From Nitrosopumilus sp. BACL13 MAG-121220-bin23 (GTDB lineage: Archaea; Thermoproteota; Nitrososphaeria; Nitrososphaerales; Nitrosopumilaceae), in NCBI GenBank assembly GCA_001437625.1, contig LIAL01000035.1:1-11845 (forward strand): a DNA stretch of 11,845 nt, given 5' to 3'. Position numbers and translations under genes: made by a program. The notes below the pieces were generated by a model, which made no database searches, was not told the DNA's origin, and worked only from the letters and a program-made list of their open reading frames with translations. Shown here one piece after another: positions 1-7,440 of this stretch; position 1 is the first letter of the stretch; the number at the start of each line of letters is the position of its first letter.

Positions 1-686
1 TTCCAAATATGATTTCACAATCAGCTAATGTGAAACTATTAGGTGTCAGAGTCAAATCAGGAAATCAAGAATTAGAAATTCATGGTAATGAATCAACAAT
101 GATTGAAATTGAAGGTGGAAAAGAGGCAGAACCAATTATTGCTAGAATTTTATCAATTGTAGTAACTGAAGCTGGAAAAAATATGATTATAGCAGCAGAT
201 AGTAAAAAAAATATTTACAATATTAGTGATTTTTCAAATTCAACGAGTGACTGTGTTGAAGGAGATGTAATTGAATGCATGCCATCAAAAGTTTACAGTA
301 ATTTAATTACATTAGATGAAAATTCATTTGTAAGAAAATTAGATAATGATGAGACTATTCCATCATTGGCTAAAATTCGAACAAAAATTAGTGATGTAAA
401 AGTTGATGGAACATATTGTATTGAATCTATAGTATTGAAAGCTCCTGAAAGACGTGAGGTACAAACTAAATCAGGTGAATCAATTGCACTTTCAGAAATG
501 TTTGTTGAAGATGATACAGGTCAAATTTGGGTAAAAGGATGGAGAATTCAAGCAAAATTAATCGATAAATGTGAACAAGGGGAAATTATTTCAATTACAG
601 GATTAAATGCAAAAGTAAATAATTTTGGAGAGGGCAGAATAGAATTATTCCTAACAGCGCATTCAAAAATTAAAAAGAAAAATTAA
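1..686 (+). CDS. RPA-like single-stranded DNA-binding protein (OB-fold), 5' end outside window
   Basis: Encodes the C-terminal part of a replication protein A-type factor expected to coat single-stranded DNA during replication, repair and recombination. The first ATG in the window is at 9, but the frame is open to the left edge. The first residues after it (LLGVRVKSGNQELEIHGNES) resemble the closing strands of an archaeal RPA OB-fold, so most of that domain probably lies upstream. From the ATG at 9 the visible part is 225 residues. A poorly conserved middle segment is followed by a clearer OB-fold at about residues 125-220 (SEMFVEDDTGQIWVKGWR), and a lysine-rich tail ends it. No zinc-finger cysteine cluster is visible. 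The stop overlaps by 4 nt the end of a convergent RecA-family gene. OB-fold assignment is fairly sure; the exact subunit identity is inferred. Confidence 0.7.
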   Translation, partial: PNMISQSANVKLLGVRVKSGNQELEIHGNESTMIEIEGGKEAEPIIARILSIVVTEAGKNMIIAADSKKNIYNISDFSNSTSDCVEGDVIECMPSKVYSNLITLDENSFVRKLDNDETIPSLAKIRTKISDVKVDGTYCIESIVLKAPERREVQTKSGESIALSEMFVEDDTGQIWVKGWRIQAKLIDKCEQGEIISITGLNAKVNNFGEGRIELFLTAHSKIKKKN

Positions 687-1336
687 AAGATTTTATCAGA
701 TAGACCTAATTCTGTAATCGTATAAGAAAAATATTCTTTATTGAAAGGTGAATAGATTTGTCCATTAAATATTGATGAATTTTTAAAAAGATGAATTTTG
801 ACATGTGTAAAAAGATCAATTGCAGTTGCCATATTTTCAACTTCTTTGTTATCCATATTTCTAATCATATTAGTAATTACAATAGGAATTTTGTTAGTAA
901 TAGCATAAAATGATAATTCATGCATATATTTCATAAATAAAGAATTTTTTTCAAATATAGATTCATCATTATTGTATTCATAAGAAAATAAATCAGTGAT
1001 ATTATCAATTACAATTAAAGAAAAATTATTTGTACAAATATTTTTGATTGAATTAATTTGTTCAGACGTATTTGTTACTCTAGATACTGTAATCTTATCA
1101 AGTAAATTAAAATCGGTGTTAGATTTTTTTTGAATTTCTAATATTCTTTCAGGTCTAAATCCACCAGTAGTATCTAAATATAAAACATTTCCTCCATTTT
1201 TAATTGAATTTATTGATAATTGTAATAGTAATTGGGTTTTTCCAGTTCCACTTCCACCAAAAATATCTACAATTAGACCATTAGGAATCCCTCCAGACAA
1301 AAAATTATCTATTTTTGTTAAACCAGTTTTAATCAT
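683..1336 (-). CDS. RecA/RadA-superfamily ATPase, RadB-like recombinase paralogue
   Basis: A 217-residue P-loop ATPase of the RadA/RadB/KaiC group, probably an accessory factor in homologous recombination. Walker A is GGSGTGKT at residues 27-34. Walker B is SLIVID at 106-111. A sensor-like strand (PIVITNMI) lies at 151-158. The N-terminal TKIDNFLSGGIPNG is the usual entry into this ATPase core. The helix-hairpin-helix domain of full RadA (usually over 300 residues) is absent, so this is a short core-only paralogue like RadB or aRadC, not the main recombinase. It starts with ATG. It converges with the RPA-like gene, a fitting partner because both act on single-stranded DNA. A TATA-like box lies about 33 nt upstream. 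Superfamily is certain; the subfamily needs a phylogeny. Confidence 0.8.
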   Translation of the reverse strand: MIKTGLTKIDNFLSGGIPNGLIVDIFGGSGTGKTQLLLQLSINSIKNGGNVLYLDTTGGFRPERILEIQKKSNTDFNLLDKITVSRVTNTSEQINSIKNICTNNFSLIVIDNITDLFSYEYNNDESIFEKNSLFMKYMHELSFYAITNKIPIVITNMIRNMDNKEVENMATAIDLFTHVKIHLFKNSSIFNGQIYSPFNKEYFSYTITELGLSDKIF

Positions 1337-1364
1337 GTATACAGTTTATACAAATACGAGAAAA

Positions 1365-1373
1365 AATTTAAAG
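1365..1373 (-). promoter_or_regulatory. Candidate TATA box for the radB-like gene
   Basis: Reading on the minus strand gives CTTTAAATT, centred about 33 nt before the ATG at 1336. This would start transcription a few nucleotides before the ATG. AT-rich background makes chance matches common, so confidence is modest. An inverted repeat (TGTATA, 5 nt, TATACA) at 1336-1352 lies between the box and the start codon. Confidence 0.35.
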
Positions 1374-1399
1374 AATTATAATTTTAGCAACTGTGACAA

Positions 1400-1410
1400 G
1401 GCTTTTATGC
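1400..1410 (+). promoter_or_regulatory. Candidate TATA box for lsm-metK
   Basis: GGCTTTTATGC is centred about 40 nt before the GTG at 1445. It would give a leader of roughly 14 nt that contains GTGA (1434-1437), a weak Shine-Dalgarno match 7 nt before the start. This is a weak assignment in AT-rich DNA. Confidence 0.25.
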
Positions 1411-1444
1411 TGGAGAAGAAATTTTGTAAATAAGTGAATAATTA

Positions 1445-1690
1445 GTGTCCCAAACAAACAGTGCAAAAAGACCATTAGCAGTACTTCAAAAAAGCACAAA
1501 GAAAAAAGTTTTAGTCAGATTAAAAAATGAGGTTGAATATAAGGGTAAAATGGACAATGTTGATTCTTACATGAATTTGATAATGACAGATGCAGAAGAA
1601 ATCCATGATGGTAAAACCATTGCACATTATGGTAGAGTAATCGTCAGAGGAAATAATGTATTATTTATTAAATTAGAAAATGAACTTTAG
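1445..1690 (+). CDS. Sm-like archaeal protein (Lsm), RNA-binding
   Basis: An 81-residue Sm/Lsm protein, expected to form a ring (usually heptameric) that binds U-rich RNA. Sm1 covers about residues 20-52, with MDNVDSYMNLIM as the RNA-contacting loop. Sm2 is YGRVIVRGNNVLFI at about 62-75, with RGNNV standing in for the usual RGD/NxV signature. Length is typical of archaeal Lsm proteins. An N-terminal extension of about 15 polar residues precedes the fold. It starts with GTG; no in-frame ATG occurs before the Sm1 core, so this start is well supported. metK begins 21 nt downstream on the same strand, so the two are probably co-transcribed. Confidence 0.9.
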   Translation: MSQTNSAKRPLAVLQKSTKKKVLVRLKNEVEYKGKMDNVDSYMNLIMTDAEEIHDGKTIAHYGRVIVRGNNVLFIKLENEL

Positions 1691-1711
1691 TTAAATTACT
1701 AGTGTACTTTT

Positions 1712-2878
1712 ATGACTAATAATTTCCTATTTACATCAGAATCAGTAACAGAAGGTCATCCAGATAAAATATGTGATAATATTTCAGATGCATTTTTAGA
1801 TGAATATCTAAAACAAGATCCAAATTCAAGAGTAGCAGTTGAAACAATGGTAACTACAGATTTTGTAATAGTATCTGGTGAAGTTACATCTAAAGCAATT
1901 TTTGATAAAAAAGATCAAGAGGAATTAGTTAGAAAAACCATTAGAGATATTGGATATAACGATAAAGAATTAATGTTTGATGGCGATACTTGTAAAGTCG
2001 ATTTAAGATTACATTCACAAAGTCCAGATATTAGTCAAGGAGTAACAGCAACAGAAGAAAAAGAGCAAGGTGCAGGAGATCAAGGATTAATGTTTGGTTA
2101 TGCAACAAATGAAACTGAAGAATTAATGCCTATGCCAATATTATTAGCTCATAAACTTATTCAAAAATTATCCGAAGTTAGACGAAATAAAACATTAGCA
2201 TGGGTAAGACCAGATGGTAAATCACAAGTTTCAGTAAAATATGAAGACGATAAACCAACAAAAATTGAAACAGTTGTAATATCAACACAACATGCACCTG
2301 AAATTTCTCAAGAAGAAATTTCAAATCAAATTATTGATAAAGTAATCAAACCTGTGTTAGGAAATCTTTGGAATGATAAAATTAAAATTCACATTAATCC
2401 TACAGGAAAATTTGTGATTGGAGGACCTCACGGTGATGCAGGTTTAACTGGAAGAAAAATAATTGTGGATACTTATGGCGGATTTGGAAGACATGGAGGC
2501 GGAGCTTTCTCAGGAAAAGATCCGTCTAAAGTAGATAGATCAGCATGTTACATGTGTAGATATATTGCAAAGAACCTTGTTGCAGCTAAATTTGCGGACA
2601 GATGCGAAGTTCAATTAGCCTATGCAATAGGTGTAGCTGAACCAGTATCACTTTATGTTAATACTTTTGGAACAAATAAAATTCCAGAAAATCAAATAGA
2701 AGAATTAGTTAGAAAGAATTTCGATATGAAACCATCAGGCATTATTTCACAATTAGATTTGAAAAGACCAATTTACAAAAAAACAGCATCATATGGTCAT
2801 TTTGGAAGAAATGAACCAGAATTCACTTGGGAAAAAACAGATAAAGCAGAAATATTAAAGCAATCTGCCGGACTTTAA
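1712..2878 (+). CDS. metK: S-adenosylmethionine synthetase, bacterial/eukaryotic type
   Basis: A 388-residue methionine adenosyltransferase that makes S-adenosylmethionine from ATP and methionine in the cytoplasm. All landmark motifs of the bacterial/eukaryotic family are visible: FTSESVTEGHPDKICD at 7-22 with the ATP-site His16, the GAGDQG hexapeptide at 120-125, GGPHGDAGLTGRKI at 237-250, and the glycine-rich ATP loop GGGAFSGKDPSKVDRS at 262-277. Length is close to the usual 380-400 residues. It is not the divergent archaeal MAT family found in methanogens. It starts at ATG, 21 nt after lsm, with no clear promoter or Shine-Dalgarno of its own. S-adenosylmethionine is also the methyl donor for the cobalamin genes downstream. 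The 3' end overlaps the next gene on the opposite strand by 24 nt. Confidence 0.96.
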   Translation: MTNNFLFTSESVTEGHPDKICDNISDAFLDEYLKQDPNSRVAVETMVTTDFVIVSGEVTSKAIFDKKDQEELVRKTIRDIGYNDKELMFDGDTCKVDLRLHSQSPDISQGVTATEEKEQGAGDQGLMFGYATNETEELMPMPILLAHKLIQKLSEVRRNKTLAWVRPDGKSQVSVKYEDDKPTKIETVVISTQHAPEISQEEISNQIIDKVIKPVLGNLWNDKIKIHINPTGKFVIGGPHGDAGLTGRKIIVDTYGGFGRHGGGAFSGKDPSKVDRSACYMCRYIAKNLVAAKFADRCEVQLAYAIGVAEPVSLYVNTFGTNKIPENQIEELVRKNFDMKPSGIISQLDLKRPIYKKTASYGHFGRNEPEFTWEKTDKAEILKQSAGL

Positions 2879-3724
2879 TAATTCCATAACAGATTCAAAT
2901 TTCATTTGTGTTATTTTTTGTAATTTATTATAATTTCCTTTGAAATCACCAATTAGAATATTCAGATCATCTACTCCAAAATTAGAGTTTGAATTAGTTA
3001 TAGCATCATAATATGCATTTTCTAAATTAATTTTTTTTATTTTTGTCTTAGTATCTTTAGAAAAAAGTTTCACATATTGTTCAAATGTAAGATAGTCAGG
3101 ACCAACAAGATCAATTATTTTATTTTTAAATTTAATTTGATCAAGAGATTGAAGAAAAACTTTCACCACATCATTGATAGAGATTGGTTGAATAGAATAA
3201 TTTCCAGAACCAGGAATTTCAATGATTTTAAGTTTAATCTGTTTTTTTAAAAATTTTGTAAATAAATCATCTTTTCCAACAATATATGATGGTCTAAAAA
3301 TAGTGTAGTTTAAACCAGAATTAATAATAATTTTTTCTGCTTTGTATTTAGAAATAAAGTATCCTACTGAAGTTTTACTAGAAACTCCAAGACCACTATT
3401 ATAGATAATTTTTTTGATTTTTGCTTTTTTAGCTAAATTTACAATATGTTTTGTAAATTCAACATTTATCATTTCATAATCAATATGGATAGACTGCTTT
3501 CCAATCCCTACAAGATGAATTAATACATCAGAATTTTTAATTTTATCAATAATAATTTTTTCGTCATAATTTTTTGAAATTATTTTAAGTTCATCTTTAT
3601 ATTCTTTAAAATCATTTCGTGAAATTGAAATTAAATCAATATTATTTTTAGATAAATATTTCCTAAGATTTTTTGCAACAAATCCATTTGCCCCTGTAAC
3701 AACCACTTTGATACGTTTAACCAC
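2855..3724 (-). CDS. NAD(P)-dependent epimerase/dehydratase-like protein (atypical SDR, NDUFA9-like)
   Basis: A 289-residue extended or atypical short-chain dehydrogenase with an N-terminal Rossmann fold. The dinucleotide motif TGANGFVAKN is at about 10-19 (G11, G14, A17). A YFISK motif at 122-126 gives the Tyr-x3-Lys pair expected of catalytic SDR members. FRPSYIVG at 143-150 matches the conserved RPxxxxG element. The spacing and the low-specificity C-terminal half resemble NDUFA9-like proteins, which often bind a nucleotide without a known substrate. The exact reaction cannot be read from sequence. It starts with GTG; a TATA-like box 26 nt upstream suggests a leaderless mRNA. It converges on metK with a 24-nt coding overlap. 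The family is confident, the substrate unknown. Confidence 0.8.
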   Translation of the reverse strand: MVKRIKVVVTGANGFVAKNLRKYLSKNNIDLISISRNDFKEYKDELKIISKNYDEKIIIDKIKNSDVLIHLVGIGKQSIHIDYEMINVEFTKHIVNLAKKAKIKKIIYNSGLGVSSKTSVGYFISKYKAEKIIINSGLNYTIFRPSYIVGKDDLFTKFLKKQIKLKIIEIPGSGNYSIQPISINDVVKVFLQSLDQIKFKNKIIDLVGPDYLTFEQYVKLFSKDTKTKIKKINLENAYYDAITNSNSNFGVDDLNILIGDFKGNYNKLQKITQMKFESVMELLKSGRLL

Positions 3725-3745
3725 AATTATCTTAATTTACTTTTA

Positions 3746-3754
3746 ATTTTAAAT
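3746..3754 (-). promoter_or_regulatory. TATA box for the epimerase-like gene (leaderless)
   Basis: On the minus strand the sequence is ATTTAAAAT, centred 26 nt before the GTG start at 3724. This is the archaeal TATA-to-start distance expected when transcription begins at the start codon. It supports GTG as the true start. Confidence 0.5.
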
Positions 3755-3766
3755 CTATTCAGAGAA

Positions 3767-3777
3767 TTTTAAAAATA
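3767..3777 (+). promoter_or_regulatory. Candidate TATA box for the cbiDGXC operon
   Basis: TTTTAAAAATA is centred about 46 nt before the cbiD ATG and would give a leader of about 20 nt. No Shine-Dalgarno and no stable hairpin is seen in the 93-nt intergenic region, so no riboswitch is proposed here. Confidence 0.35.
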
Positions 3778-3817
3778 ATGAAATAAGAGTTAATACTAGA
3801 AAATGAATTAAATAATC

Positions 3818-4906
3818 ATGGTAGAAGAAAAAATAAAATTAAAAACAGGATATACTACTGGAAGTTGTGCAACTGCGGCTGCAAAAACTGCACTATTATC
3901 AATTATTAATCAAGAAAAAATTCAAAATGTCAGTATTATTTTACCTAGAAGATCTTTTATTCAAATTCCAATACACTCTTGTGAATTTAAAAAGGATAAA
4001 GCAAAATGTTCGGTTATAAAAAATGGTGGAGATGATCCAGATGTAACTCACGGTGCAGAAATTATTGTTGAATTATCATTTACAGAAAAAATAAATGAAA
4101 TTGATATTGATGGAGGTGAAGGTGTTGGGATAGTTACAAAACAAGGTTTGGGTTTAGAAATAGGAAAACCGGCAATTAATCCCGTACCTAAAAAAATGAT
4201 TAATGAGAATTTAAGAGATGTTGGAAAAGAAATCCTTAAGAAAAAAGGAATTAAAGTTGTAATTTCAGTTCCAAAAGGAAAAGAATTAGCACCAAAAACT
4301 GACAATCCTAGATTAGGTATCAAAGATGGAATTTCAATTTTAGGAACTAGTGGAATTGTAATTCCATTTTCTACAGCATCATATGCAGCATCAATTAGAC
4401 AAAATTTGGATGTTGCAATTGCAGCAGGAAATAAAATTGTAGTATTAACAACTGGTGGAAGAAGTGAAGAATATGCAAAAAAAATTGTTGACTTGCCAGT
4501 ACATTGTTTTGTACAAATGGGAGACTTTTCAGGATATACAATACAACAATGCGGTAGAAAAGATATCAAAAAAGCATATGTGGTTGGATTTATTGGAAAA
4601 CTTGCAAAAATGGCTGCAGGGGTTAAACAAACTCATGTTAAAGGATCAAAAGTAGATATGAACTTTTTATCAGAATTAGCAAAGAAAGCAAATGCAGATG
4701 AAAAAGTTATTGAAAGTATTAAAAAAGCAAACACAGCTAGACATGTTTCAGAAATTATTAAAGAAAATAGTATAACTGGATTTTTTGAACTAATTTGTAG
4801 TGAAACTTACAAACACATGAGAAAACATTCTGAAGAAAAAGTTCCAATAGATGTAATATTATTTGATTTTGAAGGAGAAATTCTTGCTAGAAAATCACAA
4901 GAGTAA
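3818..4906 (+). CDS. cbiD: Cobalt-precorrin-5B C1-methyltransferase CbiD
   Basis: A 362-residue CbiD, which methylates C1 of the corrin macrocycle using S-adenosylmethionine in the anaerobic (early cobalt insertion) cobalamin pathway. Diagnostic motifs are TGYTTGSCATAAAKTA near the N-terminus (10-25), GGDDPDVTHG at 70-79, and GGEGVGIVTKQGL followed by KPAINPVPKKMI at about 99-128. Length matches the family (350-380). The ATG start is 8 residues before the conserved core and no better alternative exists. It is the first gene of a same-strand run cbiD-cbiG-cbiX-cbiC, with a 25-nt gap to cbiG. CbiD acts right after CbiG, so their adjacency fits the pathway. Confidence 0.96.
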   Translation: MVEEKIKLKTGYTTGSCATAAAKTALLSIINQEKIQNVSIILPRRSFIQIPIHSCEFKKDKAKCSVIKNGGDDPDVTHGAEIIVELSFTEKINEIDIDGGEGVGIVTKQGLGLEIGKPAINPVPKKMINENLRDVGKEILKKKGIKVVISVPKGKELAPKTDNPRLGIKDGISILGTSGIVIPFSTASYAASIRQNLDVAIAAGNKIVVLTTGGRSEEYAKKIVDLPVHCFVQMGDFSGYTIQQCGRKDIKKAYVVGFIGKLAKMAAGVKQTHVKGSKVDMNFLSELAKKANADEKVIESIKKANTARHVSEIIKENSITGFFELICSETYKHMRKHSEEKVPIDVILFDFEGEILARKSQE

Positions 4907-4931
4907 GGTATTTTATTAAAGTGAGAAACTT

Positions 4932-5990
4932 TTGAGTATGGAAAATGTATCAGTTCTTGCAATTACTAAAAATGGAGTCAATATTGGAGGAAAATTAAAA
5001 GAATTATTCCCTAATTGGAATATTTTTGCACCAAGTAAATTATCAAATGAAAATAAGAACATTATATGGTATTCTGAGCCTACATCAGATAAAATTATTG
5101 AACTTTTTAAAAATTCTAATGCATTAATTTGCCTATTTTCTTTAGGTGCAGTAATTAGATTAATTGCACCTCATTTGAAAGATAAGAAAACAGATCCTGC
5201 AGTAATTGTTATTGATGATAAAATGACTTTTGTAATCAGTGTATTATCAGGGCACATTGGAGGAGCAAATGAATTAACACAAGAAATTTCTGAAAAATTA
5301 AATGCATTACCTGTGATAACGACTGCTGCAGATGTAAACAAAACAATTGTGGTTGATTTAGTAGGTAGGCAATTTGGCTGGAAAATTGATGATGAAACAA
5401 CAGTAACTAAGATTAGTGCACATATGGTAAATTCAGAACCAATTGGTGTTTTTCAACAAACAGGTAATACAAAATGGTATAAAGAATTACCAAAAAATGT
5501 TACAATCTATGATAGTTTAGAAGAATTAAAAAAATCAAATTCTAAAGCACATCTCATAATCTCTGATGCAATCATTGATAATGAATTATCTCAAGAATCT
5601 GTAATATATCGTCCTCAAAGTTTAGTTATTGGAATTGGATTACATTGGGATACAACAAAAGATACAATCAGGGAGGGAATAGAATATTGTTTAGAAAAAT
5701 TTAATCTAAGTTCAAAATGTATTGCAAAGTTAGTTTCAATAAAAAAACCTGAAGATGTTCAAGGATTAATTGATCTTGGAAAAGAAATGAAAATACCTGT
5801 GGAATATGTAGATAGAGAAGAACTTTCTGAAATAATAACTCCAAATCCTTCTAGTACAGTTAAAGCATTTGAAGGAACAGCAAGTGTTTCTGAAGCTGCT
5901 GCAATTAAAATATCAGGTGGAGAATTAATTGTAGAGAAGCAAAAATTTCCACCAAACTTAACAATAGCAATTGCGAGGAAAGTAGAATGA
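4932..5990 (+). CDS. cbiG: Cobalt-precorrin-5A hydrolase CbiG
   Basis: A 352-residue CbiG, which opens the delta-lactone of cobalt-precorrin-5A and releases acetaldehyde during ring contraction. The N-terminal and central domain contains SGHIGGANELT at 106-116. The C-terminal CbiG domain starts around LVIGIGLHWDTT (231-242) and ends with GTASVSEAAA at 315-324 and the closing ELIVEKQKF...IAIAR stretch. The start is ambiguous: TTG at 4932 gives MSMENV, while ATG at 4938 gives MENV. A GTGAG stretch at 4921-4925 lies 6 nt before the TTG, which favours 4932; the ATG is the conservative alternative. It overlaps cbiX by 4 nt (ATGA), suggesting coupled translation. Confidence 0.95.
   Translation: MSMENVSVLAITKNGVNIGGKLKELFPNWNIFAPSKLSNENKNIIWYSEPTSDKIIELFKNSNALICLFSLGAVIRLIAPHLKDKKTDPAVIVIDDKMTFVISVLSGHIGGANELTQEISEKLNALPVITTAADVNKTIVVDLVGRQFGWKIDDETTVTKISAHMVNSEPIGVFQQTGNTKWYKELPKNVTIYDSLEELKKSNSKAHLIISDAIIDNELSQESVIYRPQSLVIGIGLHWDTTKDTIREGIEYCLEKFNLSSKCIAKLVSIKKPEDVQGLIDLGKEMKIPVEYVDREELSEIITPNPSSTVKAFEGTASVSEAAAIKISGGELIVEKQKFPPNLTIAIARKVE
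5975..5978 (+). promoter_or_regulatory. Ribosome binding site of cbiX
   Basis: GAGG, 8 nt before the ATG at 5987, lies inside the end of cbiG. It fixes the ATG that overlaps the cbiG stop codon and fits initiation on a polycistronic mRNA. Confidence 0.5.
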
Positions 5991-6739
5991 AACGAGGATT
6001 ATTAATTATTGATAGAGGAAGTCGACAAAGAGAAGCATCTGAAGAATTGGAAATGATATGCAAAGGAGTGAAGGCTAAAGGCGACTATACTTTTGTAGAT
6101 TTTTGTTTTTTAGAAGTTGAACCACCATATATTGAAGATGGAATTGAGAAATGTCTAAAACAAGATATTGATTCACTTACAATAGTTCCATATTTTCTAT
6201 ATCCAGGTAAAAAAGTAAAAAATGCAGTCACAGATGTAATGAAATTTCAAAAAGATACCAAAATTAAATTTGTAGTTACAAAACCAATGATGATGCATAA
6301 AACTTTGGTAGAAATAGTTCAAAACAGAATAGACTCAACATTAAAAGAAAATCAAATTACTCTTGAAAATAAAGATGTAGACATAATGATCATTGGTCAC
6401 GGAAGTGTGGATCCTAATGCACAAAGATCATTAAATTACATTGTAGATGCATTAAAAAATGATTATAGAAATGTAAGTAGAGCATGGCTAGAAATAGAGC
6501 AACCAGATATTTTTGAAGGAATTAAAAGTTGTGAAAAAAATAATCCCAATGTACTAGTGAATGTATTTTATTTTCTTCATGAAGGAGCACACGTAAAAAC
6601 AGATATCAATAATGATTTGATACCAGCATTAGAAAAATCTATGATTAAAAAAAGCTATATTACAAAACATATTGGAACAGATCAAAAAATGATAGATTTA
6701 ATATTAGAAAGGGCAAAGGAGGTAGAGAATGCAAACTAA
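5987..6739 (+). CDS. cbiX: Sirohydrochlorin cobaltochelatase-like protein CbiX (two-domain, long form)
   Basis: A 250-residue protein made of two tandem CbiX-type chelatase halves (about 1-120 and 130-250), expected to insert Co2+ into sirohydrochlorin. The C-terminal half has the complete signature: IIGHGS with His138, a glutamate in AWLEIEQP (E169), and FYFLHEGAHVKTDI with His202. The matching N-terminal positions are changed: IIDRGSR has Arg10 in place of histidine, and YPGKKVKN has Lys76 in place of the second histidine. The N-terminal half therefore looks non-catalytic. Overlaps with cbiG (4 nt) and cbiC (11 nt) place it firmly in the cobalamin operon, which argues for cobaltochelatase over sirohydrochlorin ferrochelatase. 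The metal is inferred from context. Confidence 0.9.
   Translation: MKRGLLIIDRGSRQREASEELEMICKGVKAKGDYTFVDFCFLEVEPPYIEDGIEKCLKQDIDSLTIVPYFLYPGKKVKNAVTDVMKFQKDTKIKFVVTKPMMMHKTLVEIVQNRIDSTLKENQITLENKDVDIMIIGHGSVDPNAQRSLNYIVDALKNDYRNVSRAWLEIEQPDIFEGIKSCEKNNPNVLVNVFYFLHEGAHVKTDINNDLIPALEKSMIKKSYITKHIGTDQKMIDLILERAKEVENAN
6715..6723 (+). promoter_or_regulatory. Strong Shine-Dalgarno site of cbiC
   Basis: AAAGGAGGT, a near-full complement to the archaeal 16S rRNA 3' end, lies 5 nt before the ATG at 6729 and within the end of cbiX. It decides the cbiC start and contrasts with the apparently leaderless first genes elsewhere in the window. Confidence 0.8.
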
Positions 6740-7370
6740 GAAAGGCCAATCAATTGAAGATGCAAGCATGAAAATGATTGAAGATGAAATTGGATCACAT
6801 AATTATAATGAAAAAGAATGGCCAATTGTAAGAAGAATAATTCATTCTACCGCTGATTTTGATTTTGCTGATAAAAATAGACTCATTTTTCAAAAAGATG
6901 CAATAGAAAGTGGTATGAGTGCTTTAAAAAATGGATGCAGCATCGTAGTAGATGTTAATGGGGTAATAGGTGGTCTCAATAAACAAAATCCAAAAGATTT
7001 TGGTAATAACATAGTTTGTAATATATCAAAATCAGAAGTTATGCAACAAGCAAAAGATGAAGGTAAAACACGTTCTCAAGTTTCAATGAGAATTGCAAAA
7101 GATGATATTGATGGAGGTATAGTAGCTATAGGAAATGCACCAACTGCATTGATGGAAGTAATTGAAATGGTAAATGAAGGAATAGTAAAACCGGCATTAA
7201 TCATAGGAATTCCAGTTGGATTCATCTGTGCCCCAGAATCAAAAGAAGCATTATCAAAATTAGAAGGAACTCCGTTCATTACTAATTTAGGAAGAAAAGG
7301 TGGAAGCTCTTCAGCTTCAGCAATAATTAATGCAATTTTTAAATTAATTAGAGCAGAATCATCTACGTAA
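6729..7370 (+). CDS. cbiC: Precorrin-8X / cobalt-precorrin-8 methylmutase CbiC
   Basis: A 213-residue methylmutase that moves a methyl group from C11 to C12 to form cobyrinate. The catalytic histidine is His39 in RRIIHSTADFDF. Other family motifs are VVDVNGVIGGLN, VAIGNAPTALMEV, PALIIGIPVGFICAPESK and the C-terminal FITNLGRKGGSSSASAIINA. Length is typical (about 200-215). The ATG start is set by a perfect GGAGGT at 6718-6723. The first 11 nt overlap the end of cbiX. It is the last gene of the cbiDGXC run; the next 240 nt contain no gene but do contain hairpin-rich sequence. Confidence 0.96.
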   Translation: MQTKKGQSIEDASMKMIEDEIGSHNYNEKEWPIVRRIIHSTADFDFADKNRLIFQKDAIESGMSALKNGCSIVVDVNGVIGGLNKQNPKDFGNNIVCNISKSEVMQQAKDEGKTRSQVSMRIAKDDIDGGIVAIGNAPTALMEVIEMVNEGIVKPALIIGIPVGFICAPESKEALSKLEGTPFITNLGRKGGSSSASAIINAIFKLIRAESST

Positions 7371-7440
7371 GATTATTGCTCTAAGTCATAAACTAAAATA
7401 TCTTAAAAAAATGATCTAACCCATTTCTTAAAAGAATCAA

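Noticed and set aside
3725..3817. Possible cobalamin riboswitch upstream of cbiD
   Set aside because: The region is only 93 nt, almost pure A/T, with no B12-box-like sequence and no stable hairpin.
4048..4569. Long minus-strand open frame within cbiD
   Set aside because: It is antisense to conserved cbiD motifs and its translation has no recognisable domain; a shadow frame in AT-rich coding DNA.
4455..4655. Plus-strand open frame out of phase within cbiD
   Set aside because: It lies wholly inside the conserved cbiD coding region and shows no independent signal.
7076..7279. Minus-strand open frame within cbiC
   Set aside because: It is antisense to conserved CbiC motifs (AIGNAPTAL, GIPVGF) with no start signal.
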